DNA from: Victivallales bacterium
GTDB taxonomy: Bacteria; Verrucomicrobiota; Lentisphaeria; Oligosphaerales; Oligosphaeraceae
Direction: 5' to 3'
NCBI GenBank assembly: GCA_017617415.1
Contig: JAFZWH010000091.1
Span: 90,051-154,050 of the forward strand
DNA length: 64,000 nt
Below are positions 9,038 through 17,180 of this stretch, piece after piece. A program made the position numbers and the translations under genes. Each line of letters opens with the position of its first letter. The first letter of the stretch is position 1. Below the pieces are notes generated by a model that made no database searches, was not told the origin of the DNA, and saw only the letters and a list, made by a program, of their open reading frames with translations.

Positions 9038-10768
9038 TTACTTGTTATACAACAAGTTATCAATTGTTTTTTCACCGCACTCGAATTCCGTGCTCTGCCA
9101 TGGCGTGTAGTTCCAGTCGATGAACGCCTGGCGCAGCTGGTTGAAGTAGTTTCGCGCGATGGTCTTGTCTTCAAAGGTGAATTCGCGCTTAAGCACATCC
9201 AGCACCTTGGTGAAGACATGGCGCTGCCGTTCCGAGGAGCATGCACTGTCGATGGGGTCAAAAGTGTTCTGCTGGAGATACACGGCATCCAGGAACTCGC
9301 CCTTGAGGTAGATGACGAAGTCCTCGATGGGAGTTCCCTCCTCGCCGACGACCATCATCATTTGGTTCACCTCGTTTCCCCTGCGCAACATCGCGCGCGC
9401 CTCGGCAACATCTTCAGCAGGAACCAGGCTGTGGTATTTGCTCCAGGACTCCAGTGGATGGATGGATGGATAGCGTCGGGCGTTGGCGCGGTCACGCGAA
9501 AGCCCCAGGAAGGCACCGACGACTTTCAGGGTGGCCTGAGTGACCGGCTCCTCGAAGTTTCCGCCGGCGGGCGAGACCGCTCCGCAGATGGTCACCGAGC
9601 CGGTCTTTCCGTCTCTGAGCCGCACCAGTCCGGCGCGTTCGTAGAAGCTGGCGACCAGAGACTCCAGATAGGCGGGGAAGGCCTCTTCGCCCGGAATCTC
9701 CTCCAGTCGTCCAGACTCCTCGCGCAACGCCTGCGCCCAACGAGAGGTCGAGTCGGCAAGGAGCATCACGTTCAAGCCCATCTGACGGTAGTATTCGGCG
9801 ATGGTGACGCTGGTGTAGATGGAGGACTCGCGGGAGGCCACCGGCATGGAACTGGTGTTGCAGATGATGATGGTGCGGTCAATCAGTTTGTGGCCAGTAC
9901 GCGGGTCTTCCAGCACAGGATATTCCTGGAGGATTTCGACGACCTCGCCGGCGCGTTCACCGACGGCCGCCACAATCACGATGTCCGCCTCGGAACGCTG
10001 CGCCAGACCATGCTGGAGCACGGTTTTGCCGGCGCCGAAAGGACCAGGCGTGCAAAAAGTCCCCCCCTTGGCGATCGGGAAGAAGGTGTCGATGATACGG
10101 AACTGCGTCACCAGCGGCTCCTCCGGCAACAGCTTTTCCTTATAAGTACGGATAGGCACGCGCACGGGCCAGGACTGCACCATGCGGATTTCACGCTCCT
10201 CGCCGGACTCGTTCTGCGCCTTGGCGACGACCGTCTGGATGTTGTAGTCGCCCCCCGCGATGGTCCAGGTGATCTTCCAGGTTCCCTGCCAGCCGAAGGG
10301 GAGCATGATTTTGTGGTGGAAGATGCCTTCTGGCACCCAGCCGACTTCATCGCCAGCCTGGAGTTCAGTTCCCACGGGCGCGGTCACGCTGTAGCTCCAG
10401 AGCCTTTCCGTGTCCAGAGGATAAAGATAGGTCCCGCGCTTGAGGAAAAGCGATTCTTCGGCCAGCCGCGGCAGGGGATTCTGGAGACCGTCGAAGACCT
10501 GCGTGAGCAATCCGGGACCCAGTTCCACGGAGAGCAGCTGGTCGGTGAACTCCACGGCATCGCCCACCTTGATGCCGCCAGTGGCCTCAAAGACCTGCAT
10601 ATCCGCCTCACGGCCACGAACGCGGATGACCTCGCTCTTCAGACGGGAACCGTCGGAAATCTCGACATAGCCGACCTCGTTCTGACGCACGCTGGTGTCA
10701 AAGGCCACGGAGACCAGGTTGCCATTCACGCCGGTGACCCGGCCCGTCTTGATGTTCACATCACTCAT
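9038..10768 (-). CDS. atpA: V-type ATPase subunit A (catalytic)
   Basis: The catalytic head subunit, 576 residues from the chosen ATG. It carries the Walker A motif [13 protein letters not shown], the long non-homologous insert typical of subunit A (residues about 110-200) and the [17 protein letters not shown] and [14 protein letters not shown] blocks around the arginine-containing catalytic site. I start it at MSDVNIK (10768) because it lies 7 bp after the DUF2764 stop with a GGA upstream; 24 extra in-frame codons overlapping that gene were rejected. ATP synthesis or hydrolysis direction cannot be told from sequence. Confidence 0.96.
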   Translation of the reverse strand: MSDVNIKTGRVTGVNGNLVSVAFDTSVRQNEVGYVEISDGSRLKSEVIRVRGREADMQVFEATGGIKVGDAVEFTDQLLSVELGPGLLTQVFDGLQNPLPRLAEESLFLKRGTYLYPLDTERLWSYSVTAPVGTELQAGDEVGWVPEGIFHHKIMLPFGWQGTWKITWTIAGGDYNIQTVVAKAQNESGEEREIRMVQSWPVRVPIRTYKEKLLPEEPLVTQFRIIDTFFPIAKGGTFCTPGPFGAGKTVLQHGLAQRSEADIVIVAAVGERAGEVVEILQEYPVLEDPRTGHKLIDRTIIICNTSSMPVASRESSIYTSVTIAEYYRQMGLNVMLLADSTSRWAQALREESGRLEEIPGEEAFPAYLESLVASFYERAGLVRLRDGKTGSVTICGAVSPAGGNFEEPVTQATLKVVGAFLGLSRDRANARRYPSIHPLESWSKYHSLVPAEDVAEARAMLRRGNEVNQMMMVVGEEGTPIEDFVIYLKGEFLDAVYLQQNTFDPIDSACSSERQRHVFTKVLDVLKREFTFEDKTIARNYFNQLRQAFIDWNYTPWQSTEFECGEKTIDNLLYNK

Positions 10769-10775
10769 GGGTTCG

Positions 10776-11357
10776 TTATCCTTCCGTCTGCACCCGATGG
10801 GCGGCGGCTTCCGCCAGACGGGCCTTGATGATTTCTTCAAAGACTGCTTTGCCGGCCTCGGCGGAGTAGCGCCGGTGCGTCTCCAGCAACTGCAATTTCA
10901 GGGCATAGAGCACCAGCGTGTCAAAGCAAAAACGGTTCAGAGGCTCCAATTCCTCCAGCTTCGCCCACTGGAGTGCCTCCCAGCCCTGCTGACGTCTCCA
11001 AGTGCTCTTTTCCTCCAGCACGGCGGTTAGGCGCTTGAGGTCGCCGCTATAACTGCCCGAGTCACCCTCGCGCAGGAATTTCCGTGCATCAGTCTTTAGT
11101 GAACGCGCCCGCCACACCACAATCGCATTGCGCATCGCAATCTGCCACCCATACCACTCGCGCACAACCGCATTCCCCAAGTCCGCCACAGAAACACTGG
11201 TTGGCGGACACAACGACAGCGCCGCCAACATCGCGCACTCCTGCTCAGACAACGCCTCGTGGCAGCGGGCAAGAAACTCCGCCAACTTCGGAGCACCCTC
11301 CCCCGTTGCCTTCAGGCTCGGCAAAGTGCTAATGAAATAATAGAGGTCTAATGCCAT
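10776..11357 (-). CDS. DUF2764-like protein of the V-ATPase operon
   Basis: A soluble 193-residue, mostly helical protein between atpE and atpA. The start MALDLYYFISTLPSLK (ATG 11357) and the position match the conserved unknown gene (DUF2764) found at the same place in chlamydial and spirochaete V-ATPase operons; this family call is from memory of operon order and the N-terminal motif. The operon has no recognisable subunit C, the wedge between rotor and ring, so this protein is a candidate to fill that place. That role is inference. The 24 in-frame codons upstream are rejected: they cross a heptamer array and a dispersed repeat. Confidence 0.75.
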   Translation of the reverse strand: MALDLYYFISTLPSLKATGEGAPKLAEFLARCHEALSEQECAMLAALSLCPPTSVSVADLGNAVVREWYGWQIAMRNAIVVWRARSLKTDARKFLREGDSGSYSGDLKRLTAVLEEKSTWRRQQGWEALQWAKLEELEPLNRFCFDTLVLYALKLQLLETHRRYSAEAGKAVFEEIIKARLAEAAAHRVQTEG

Positions 11358-11368
11358 CAAAAAAAGAG

Positions 11369-11448
11369 GAATGAGGAATGAGGGGGCGCAGTGGTGCGGG
11401 GGCGCAGCCTCCGTAGAATGGTAGGGCACAAACAGCGGAATGAACGCG
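11369..11448. repeat. GAATGAG x2 array plus dispersed GC-rich repeat, copy 2
   Basis: GAATGAG twice at 11369-11382, 11 nt before the DUF2764 start, followed by a GC-rich segment that matches the two flanks of copy 1 (2889-2931 and 3036-3064) without the palindromic insert. It fills the gap between atpE and the DUF2764 gene and is therefore transcribed in the operon. Confidence 0.8.
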
Positions 11449-11454
11449 CGGGGT

Positions 11455-12063
11455 TCACCCCTTCATCAGAATCGCGCCGAGCGCTGGGGAAAGATGCGCG
11501 GCGATGGCCTCGGTGAGCGCCTCATCGCTGAAGTCATAAAGCACATCGCTGCCACTGAAACTCAGTTTGAAGCCATTCGCCAACGCCTTGCTGGGCGCCA
11601 GACTCACGCGCTCGCGCAGATTCTCGGCAAGTTTCGCCTTCACGGCGGAGGCAAGCGCATCCAGTTGGCCTTCCGGCACCAGCACAGCGAGGTTCTCCTC
11701 GTTGCCCTGTTTCGCCAAGTAGTTGATGCAGAGCGTCGCGATGATTTCCGCAACAGCATTCGGATGCAACTCGGCCTTCAGCAGACTGGCGACCGCACCC
11801 TGCACTCGGCTTTGAAGCTCGTTGCGGACTTCCAGCAGAATCTGACGCCCCGACTGACGCATCGCCTCCTCGGACTTCTGGCGCATCATCTCCGTCTCCG
11901 CCTTGGCATCCGCCACCAGTTTCGCCGCCTTCTCCTGAGCGGCGGCGACCATAGATGCGGCCTCGGCCTTCGCGGCGGCGATGATCTTCTCCTTCTCGGC
12001 TTCGCCACGCTGTATGCCATCCCGGTCAATACGGTCCAGCAACGCCTGCAATTCGTCAGCCAT
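11455..12063 (-). CDS. atpE: V-type ATPase subunit E (peripheral stalk)
   Basis: The peripheral stalk subunit that holds the A3B3 head against the stator, 202 residues. The N-terminal half is a long charged helix rich in Ala, Glu and Lys (about residues 15-100, with EKEKIIAAAKAEAASMVAAA), followed by a small globular C-terminal domain. This is the AtpE/NtpE layout. It is the first ATPase gene of the operon. Its ATG at 12063 is preceded by TAAGGA and lies 41 bp after the PurF-like gene, so the two are probably transcribed together. No separate subunit G is visible. Confidence 0.88.
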   Translation of the reverse strand: MADELQALLDRIDRDGIQRGEAEKEKIIAAAKAEAASMVAAAQEKAAKLVADAKAETEMMRQKSEEAMRQSGRQILLEVRNELQSRVQGAVASLLKAELHPNAVAEIIATLCINYLAKQGNEENLAVLVPEGQLDALASAVKAKLAENLRERVSLAPSKALANGFKLSFSGSDVLYDFSDEALTEAIAAHLSPALGAILMKG

Positions 12064-12084
12064 CGTTATGATTCCTTATTCTTA

Positions 12085-12105
12085 AATTGCTAATTGCTAA
12101 TTGCT
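12085..12105. repeat. Heptamer tandem array, AATTGCT x3
   Basis: Three perfect units in the gap between the PurF-like gene and atpE. The array starts at the PurF-like stop codon. The same heptamer recurs four times at 59253-59280, at the end of the DNA polymerase gene. Confidence 0.95.
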
Positions 12106-13523
12106 TAATCCTTTCCTGTCCAACAGTAGGTACAGAGCTGGTCGGCGGGGAAGCCAATCGCCTTGATGGTATCCTCCAACGTCTGGTATTTCAGAGTCGT
12201 GAAGCCCATCTCCTCACGGATGCGGCGAACCATCTCCTGGTACTCCGGCGTGGTGGCGTCAGTGTACTTCTCCAGATGCTGCTCGTCCTCCTGACCATTC
12301 TCCATCGCATGGACGGCGCGGCGGGCAATCAGTTCCAGCGGCGTGCGCGACGGCGAGAAATTCAAGAACTTGCAGCCGAAGAGAATGGGGGGACATGCCG
12401 CGCGCACGTGAATCTCCTTGGCACCCCATTCCGGAAGCCGCGCAAAGGTGTCTTTGAGCTGCGTGCCACGCACGATGGAGTCCTCGCAGAAAAGCAACTT
12501 CTGGTCGTGGATGAACTCCTGAATCGGAATGAGCTTCATCTTCGCGACATGGCGACGCGTGGTCTGGGAGTCGGAGATGAAACTACGTGGCCAGGTCGGA
12601 GTATATTTCACAAATGACCTGCGATAAGGAAGATGCTTGTATCCCGCATAACCGAGCGCATGGGCGGTCCCGGAGTCCGGCACACCCGCCACCGCATCCA
12701 CCTCCAATCCATCGTCCTGCTTGGCAAGATTCTCGCCGCAGCGATAGCGCACCTGCTCGACGTTGATGCCCTCGTAACTGGCCGCCGGAAAACCATAGTA
12801 GATCCACATAAAGGCGCACATCTTCATGACCTTGCGTGCCGGAAGTACAGAGTCAATCTCGAAGGTCGTGCGGTTGAGCAGCACCGCCTCGCCTGGCCCC
12901 AGCCAACGGATGACTTTATATCCAAGGTTATGCAGCGCACAGGACTCGAAAGAGGCGGCGAGGCTTCCATCCTCCTTGCGCCCAATCACGATTGGCGTGC
13001 GCCCGACCTTGTCGCGAGAGGCATAGACGCCCTGCTCCGTCAACAACAGCACGCTGCACGAGCCGTCAATCTTGTCCTGCAAGGTGCGCAGACCTTCAGC
13101 AAGGCTGGAGGCGCTGGCAATCAGCGAGGCGGCGACCTCGGTGGGCGACACTCCGCCGCCCCAGCTCTCGGTGAAATGGGTATGGCGGTTCTGGAGAAAC
13201 TCGGCCTGAAGTTCCTCCAGATTGTTGATGATGCCCACCATCGTGATTCCGAAGGTGCCGGACGAGGAGAAGACCGTCAGCGGCTGCGAGTCCGTGTCCG
13301 AGATGCAGCCAATGCCGCAGTTTCCATGCATCGCATCCAGGTCGCGCTCGAATTTCGAACGAAACTGGTCCCGGCGAATGTCATGGATGAACTTCTGAAA
13401 ACCATTCTCGCCCAACACCATCATCCCGCCACGCATATTGCCGAGATGCGAATGGTAGTCGGTACCGTAGAAAATGTCAGCCACACATTCGGTTTTCGAG
13501 ACGCAGCCAAAAAAACCACCCAT
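12105..13523 (-). CDS. PurF-like amidophosphoribosyltransferase paralog lacking the nucleophilic cysteine
   Basis: A 472-residue two-domain protein: an N-terminal Ntn-hydrolase (glutaminase) fold and a C-terminal phosphoribosyltransferase domain with the PRPP motif FCEDSIVRGTQ (true PurF has V-DDSIVRGTT). The mature N-terminus of PurF is Cys followed by GI-FG; here the sequence begins MGGFFGCVS, so glycine replaces the nucleophilic cysteine and the next cysteine is five residues away. Ammonia release from glutamine is therefore doubtful. From memory, Bacteroidetes carry a similar MGGFFG paralog. It may use free ammonia or have a regulatory job. The ATG at 13523 has GGAG 9 nt upstream. It heads the V-ATPase operon. 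Confidence 0.85.
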   Translation of the reverse strand: MGGFFGCVSKTECVADIFYGTDYHSHLGNMRGGMMVLGENGFQKFIHDIRRDQFRSKFERDLDAMHGNCGIGCISDTDSQPLTVFSSSGTFGITMVGIINNLEELQAEFLQNRHTHFTESWGGGVSPTEVAASLIASASSLAEGLRTLQDKIDGSCSVLLLTEQGVYASRDKVGRTPIVIGRKEDGSLAASFESCALHNLGYKVIRWLGPGEAVLLNRTTFEIDSVLPARKVMKMCAFMWIYYGFPAASYEGINVEQVRYRCGENLAKQDDGLEVDAVAGVPDSGTAHALGYAGYKHLPYRRSFVKYTPTWPRSFISDSQTTRRHVAKMKLIPIQEFIHDQKLLFCEDSIVRGTQLKDTFARLPEWGAKEIHVRAACPPILFGCKFLNFSPSRTPLELIARRAVHAMENGQEDEQHLEKYTDATTPEYQEMVRRIREEMGFTTLKYQTLEDTIKAIGFPADQLCTYCWTGKD

Positions 13524-13664
13524 CTATGGGACTCCAAATTTAAAGAGGAACCTGGACGAAAGAAACGACAAAACGGAAAAATATAATATAGCTTTCACTC
13601 CATAACCCGGCGGACTCATCGGTTCTTTTTACGCTTTTTTCTCAACGCAAAGGGCCGGAAGGCG

Positions 13665-13699
13665 GGACGTCGGACGTCAGGCAACGGACGTCGGGCGAC
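13665..13699. repeat. Heptamer tandem array, GGACGTC x5 (two units diverged)
   Basis: Units at 13665, 13672 and 13686 read GGACGTC; those at 13679 (AGGCAAC) and 13693 (GGGCGAC) are degenerate but keep the 7-nt phase. The array lies between the DUF4434 stop and the PurF-like start. The remainder of that 185-bp gap (13524-13664) is AT-rich and shows no gene. Confidence 0.85.
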
Positions 13700-13708
13700 G
13701 GAGACACC

Positions 13709-14707
13709 TCAGCCATAGATTTCGTCGATGATGGCGGGGTCCTTCCCAATCATCTCAAGATAGCGTGCCAGCAGACGACGCGCGGAACCCCACTCGGTAT
13801 TGGGACTCATGCAGCTGAAGAACTCGTACGTGATAATGCGTTCGACCAGGGGGGACGCCTCCTGCAACTTCATATACAACGAGCGGTAGTCCGCCTGCCG
13901 GAAGACCTCCGGAGGCTCGCCGTGACCGGGGAAAGGTCGCTGGAAGGTCTCGATGTTGCTCCACAACTCGATTCCGCATTTGCGGAAGAGCGCGCCAACC
14001 TTCTCGTACCAGACCTTCAGACCATTGTCGCCAATCACGCCGTTGGAACACTCCGGCGCAGTGATTTTGTCCTGCGGCGCACAGTAGTCCAGCAGTCCGG
14101 CGACCTGCTCGAAGAAATAGCGCCCGTAGATGTCGCACCAGGTATCCGGGTCGTAGCGATGCTTCATGTCCCCGATTGGTCCCCCGAAGCTGGGGGACAT
14201 AAAGGTCTTCATGGTCGGGAAGTTCTTTTTGGCGTACACGAGCACCTCGCGGCAAATATCAAGGAAGTTGAAATGCCACGGCAACGCCTCAAGACTCACG
14301 TAAATTCCTTGTAAACAAGGATGGTTGGCATACTTGGGCATCACGCGGTCGTAGTAGCGCTTCGTGTCGTCAATCTCCTTGAGCCAGTCGCCGCGGTAGA
14401 GGTTGGTGATGCCGATGGGACCGCCCAGGAACAGCCGCATCCCGTATTTGTCCGCCAGACGGAATACCATGTCCAGCAGACACTCGTCCTCCGGCCAGGT
14501 GGTAGAACGCGGGTCCTCCGCCGAAAGGTGAACCCCGTCGCGCTCATGCTCGGTGCGGATCACGAAAAGCTGATCCATCCCCATCGCCTTCATCATCTGG
14601 AAATCCTGCTCCCATTCCTTTAGCCCGGCATTCACGATGCCAGTGTCGGAGATGAGCATGTTCACAAAAGTGCCGGTAATCGGCTTCAAAGACCCGTCAT
14701 GCAGCAT
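13709..14707 (-). CDS. DUF4434-like TIM-barrel protein (putative glycosidase)
   Basis: A cytoplasmic-looking protein of 332 residues with the pattern of a TIM-barrel glycoside hydrolase. It has an N-terminal ITGTFVNMLISDTG strand, DMVFRLADKYGMRLFLGG, GIYVSLEALPWHF with a glutamate at the end of a strand, and a late GIELWSNIETFQRP with another. These resemble the DUF4434 family, an assignment from memory with moderate certainty. Glu-containing strand ends near residues 130-145 and 245-255 are candidates for the acid/base pair. No signal peptide is present. It reads away from the kinase genes with a 51-bp gap and probably serves glycan breakdown. Confidence 0.65.
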   Translation of the reverse strand: MLHDGSLKPITGTFVNMLISDTGIVNAGLKEWEQDFQMMKAMGMDQLFVIRTEHERDGVHLSAEDPRSTTWPEDECLLDMVFRLADKYGMRLFLGGPIGITNLYRGDWLKEIDDTKRYYDRVMPKYANHPCLQGIYVSLEALPWHFNFLDICREVLVYAKKNFPTMKTFMSPSFGGPIGDMKHRYDPDTWCDIYGRYFFEQVAGLLDYCAPQDKITAPECSNGVIGDNGLKVWYEKVGALFRKCGIELWSNIETFQRPFPGHGEPPEVFRQADYRSLYMKLQEASPLVERIITYEFFSCMSPNTEWGSARRLLARYLEMIGKDPAIIDEIYG

Positions 14708-14758
14708 AAGAAATTAATCCTAAGTTTTTTAATTGAACAAGTTAAGATGTTATTAAAT

Positions 14759-17134
14759 TCATTCTTCCGTCAACTCGTCATCCGCATCGAGCAAGTCGAA
14801 TTGCCGTGCATGGCTGAAGTCGATCTCCTCGATGTACACGCAACCTAGGGATTCGAGACGCACGAAGATGAAGAGAGTCTCCGCTTTCTCGTCCTGGAAG
14901 AGCCTTCCGGTGTGGAGTTCCCACATTTTAGAGAACTGCTCCGTGGCCGGGAAGGGATGGCAGACGACTTTTCCGTCCTGGACGGATGGCTTGAGGTCCT
15001 GCGCGTCAGTGGCGTAGATGTCCCCGCTGAAATGAACCAAGTATCGTGCCTTGATCTCCAGGGACGAGGTCAGCTTCTGCGCGAAGAGATCGAGGATGGA
15101 TGCGGGATCCAGCATGGTGACCGCAGCCCCGATGCGCTCGTCGTGGACATTGACCACCGGCGCGCTACAGCACATCAAAAGGCGGTTCTTGACTATGGGG
15201 TCAACCATCGGTCCGGTCCACACCGGGCGATCGGCGAAGTCCTCGATGGCACGCACATACCACTTCTGCTGGGTTACTCGGAAATTAGAATCGCGGTGGC
15301 CCTCAAAAGGATAGGCAAAGAGAAGGTCGTTGCTGAAGCCCAACATTGTGGAGACGACAGGGGTGCGCTCCTCCGAAAGGTCGATGCCCGCCAGCTCCGT
15401 CTGCCCCTCCTTCCGAATGCGGAAATGCTCCGTGGTCATCTTCACGAATGACGGCAGCATCGGGTAGAGCGTGGAGAGGATGGAGTCCAGGGCGGGAATC
15501 TCCCCCGCGTCAATGGGCACATGCCAACCGAAGGCCCGAAAAGAGGCTTGCTTTCCCAGGCTAGGCTGGTAGCCATAGCCCGGAGGTTCCTCGGCAACCC
15601 CTTCGGTGCCACGATAATAGTGATAAGACGAATTGGGCCGTTCCAAGTGCCCCAGGCGGGCGGAGGCCTCGCGGCATAGCTCCAGCAAGTCGTCCTCGAG
15701 CTGCACAATCTCGTGTTCGACCTGGATGCCGGTGCGCATGTTCGAGGAGTAGATGCGCTTCAACACCGTGTGCTGCTCCTCGCTGACGATCTTCTTCGCC
15801 ACCTGCTGGCGTAGATTGAAGATGATGCCTCCGCAGCACACCGCTGTGACCAACAGGAAAAGCACCAGCAGCGCGGCGCTATAGCGCGCCAGCATTCGGG
15901 TGAAGCGCGACCAGCGCGGGAAGAGTTCGACGCTGGTGGCCTCGTTCTTGAGATAGCCGCGCAGGTCGGCGGCCAAGTCGGCGACCTCCTGATAGCGGTC
16001 CAGCGGATCCAGCGCCGTGGCCTTGCGGATGATGCGCTTCAGAACGGAGGGCACATGGCAGCCAAAGTAATGCGCCATCGGCGAGAGTTCACCTGCCTTC
16101 ACGCACTCCAACACAATCGTCTTGTCCCGCCAGGGGAAAGCACGGCGCAGGAAGACAGTCTCGTAGAGCAGAAGCCCCAGCTGGTAGATGTCCGCCGTCT
16201 TGCCGTATGGGCGGTGCTGGAGCACCTCCGGCGCGATGTAACGAGGGGTTCCGGCGGCGGAGGTGATAATCCAGTCCTGCCCTTTAGGGATCACGCGCGC
16301 CATGCCCCAGTCCATCACATAAAGTTCGCCAAAGCGGCCGACCATGATGTTCTCGGGCTTGAGGTCGCAGTGGAGGACATTGCGGTTGTGCGCGTACTCG
16401 ATGGCCTCGCATACCCGCAGGAAATGCTCGATGCGCAACTTGCGCTGCCAGCGCTCGACGGTACAAATCTGGTACCAGCTCAAAGGCGAATACTTCTTCT
16501 TGATCTTGGCGATGCGCTCCCGAAAACTCTTGCCCTCCACATACTTCATCACCAGATGCGGGACATTCTCGTGGTCCACATAGAGATTGTGGATCGGAAC
16601 GATCGCCGGATGCTCCAGATGCGCAGTGATGCGGGCCTCGTTGAAGAAAGCCCCGCGCGCCTTGGGATTTTCGGAGTTCTTCAGACTCTTGATGGCCACC
16701 CGCCGCCCAAACTGGAGATCCTCCGCGGCCACGATGGTGCCTTGCCCGCCCTTGCCCACGTCCTTCAACAGCGGGTAGTTCTTCTCCAAGTCGCCGATAG
16801 TGGATTCATCGTGGAACGAACTGGCGTCGGCACAATGCTCGTCCTCGCTGACCTCAAGGCTGATGCTCGAATCGTCGATGTCATACTGGTGGTCGTATTT
16901 GCGAACTCCGAAGAGTTCCAGAAGATCCGAGAAGAAGGCCACCGCGGCAGAACGCTGGTGCATCACCGGAATCTCCTCGAACAGATAGTCCCGGCGGCCG
17001 AGATTGGCGCACCGCAGGAAATTCAGCTGGCTCTCGTTGAAACTGCCGGTGCCATTGCTGTTGACATTGTTCTCGACCACACCCGTCTTGACTTCGAGGT
17101 CATCGGATAGTTCGTTGGGCTTCTGGACAATCAC
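14759..17134 (-). CDS. Membrane Ser/Thr protein kinase with C-terminal Cache-like sensor (copy 1, HCD variant)
   Basis: A 791-residue Hanks-type kinase. Order: acidic N-terminal region (1-115), kinase domain (about 123-395), one membrane helix (417-438) and an extracytoplasmic domain whose QQKWYVRA, DRPVWTGP and later GAAVTMLD blocks look like a dCache fold. Kinase motifs are GKGGQGTIV, Lys149, NEARITAH, HCDLKPEN (255-262), DWG (275-277) and GTPRYIAPE. Cys256 replaces the usual HRD arginine, making this a non-RD kinase; DWG for DFG is common in PVC kinases. The start is GTG at 17134, supported by alignment with the paralog upstream. The ligand and the target are unknown. Confidence 0.9.
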   Translation of the reverse strand: MIVQKPNELSDDLEVKTGVVENNVNSNGTGSFNESQLNFLRCANLGRRDYLFEEIPVMHQRSAAVAFFSDLLELFGVRKYDHQYDIDDSSISLEVSEDEHCADASSFHDESTIGDLEKNYPLLKDVGKGGQGTIVAAEDLQFGRRVAIKSLKNSENPKARGAFFNEARITAHLEHPAIVPIHNLYVDHENVPHLVMKYVEGKSFRERIAKIKKKYSPLSWYQICTVERWQRKLRIEHFLRVCEAIEYAHNRNVLHCDLKPENIMVGRFGELYVMDWGMARVIPKGQDWIITSAAGTPRYIAPEVLQHRPYGKTADIYQLGLLLYETVFLRRAFPWRDKTIVLECVKAGELSPMAHYFGCHVPSVLKRIIRKATALDPLDRYQEVADLAADLRGYLKNEATSVELFPRWSRFTRMLARYSAALLVLFLLVTAVCCGGIIFNLRQQVAKKIVSEEQHTVLKRIYSSNMRTGIQVEHEIVQLEDDLLELCREASARLGHLERPNSSYHYYRGTEGVAEEPPGYGYQPSLGKQASFRAFGWHVPIDAGEIPALDSILSTLYPMLPSFVKMTTEHFRIRKEGQTELAGIDLSEERTPVVSTMLGFSNDLLFAYPFEGHRDSNFRVTQQKWYVRAIEDFADRPVWTGPMVDPIVKNRLLMCCSAPVVNVHDERIGAAVTMLDPASILDLFAQKLTSSLEIKARYLVHFSGDIYATDAQDLKPSVQDGKVVCHPFPATEQFSKMWELHTGRLFQDEKAETLFIFVRLESLGCVYIEEIDFSHARQFDLLDADDELTEE

Positions 17135-17180
17135 AGGTGTTTTCCAAATCGATAAGAGTTCTCTTGAGGTCAGTCGGTCT

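Noticed and set aside
5216..12063. F-type ATP synthase
   Set aside because: Subunit A has the V/A-type insert, subunit D is a coiled-coil shaft and subunit I is the large V/A-type stator.
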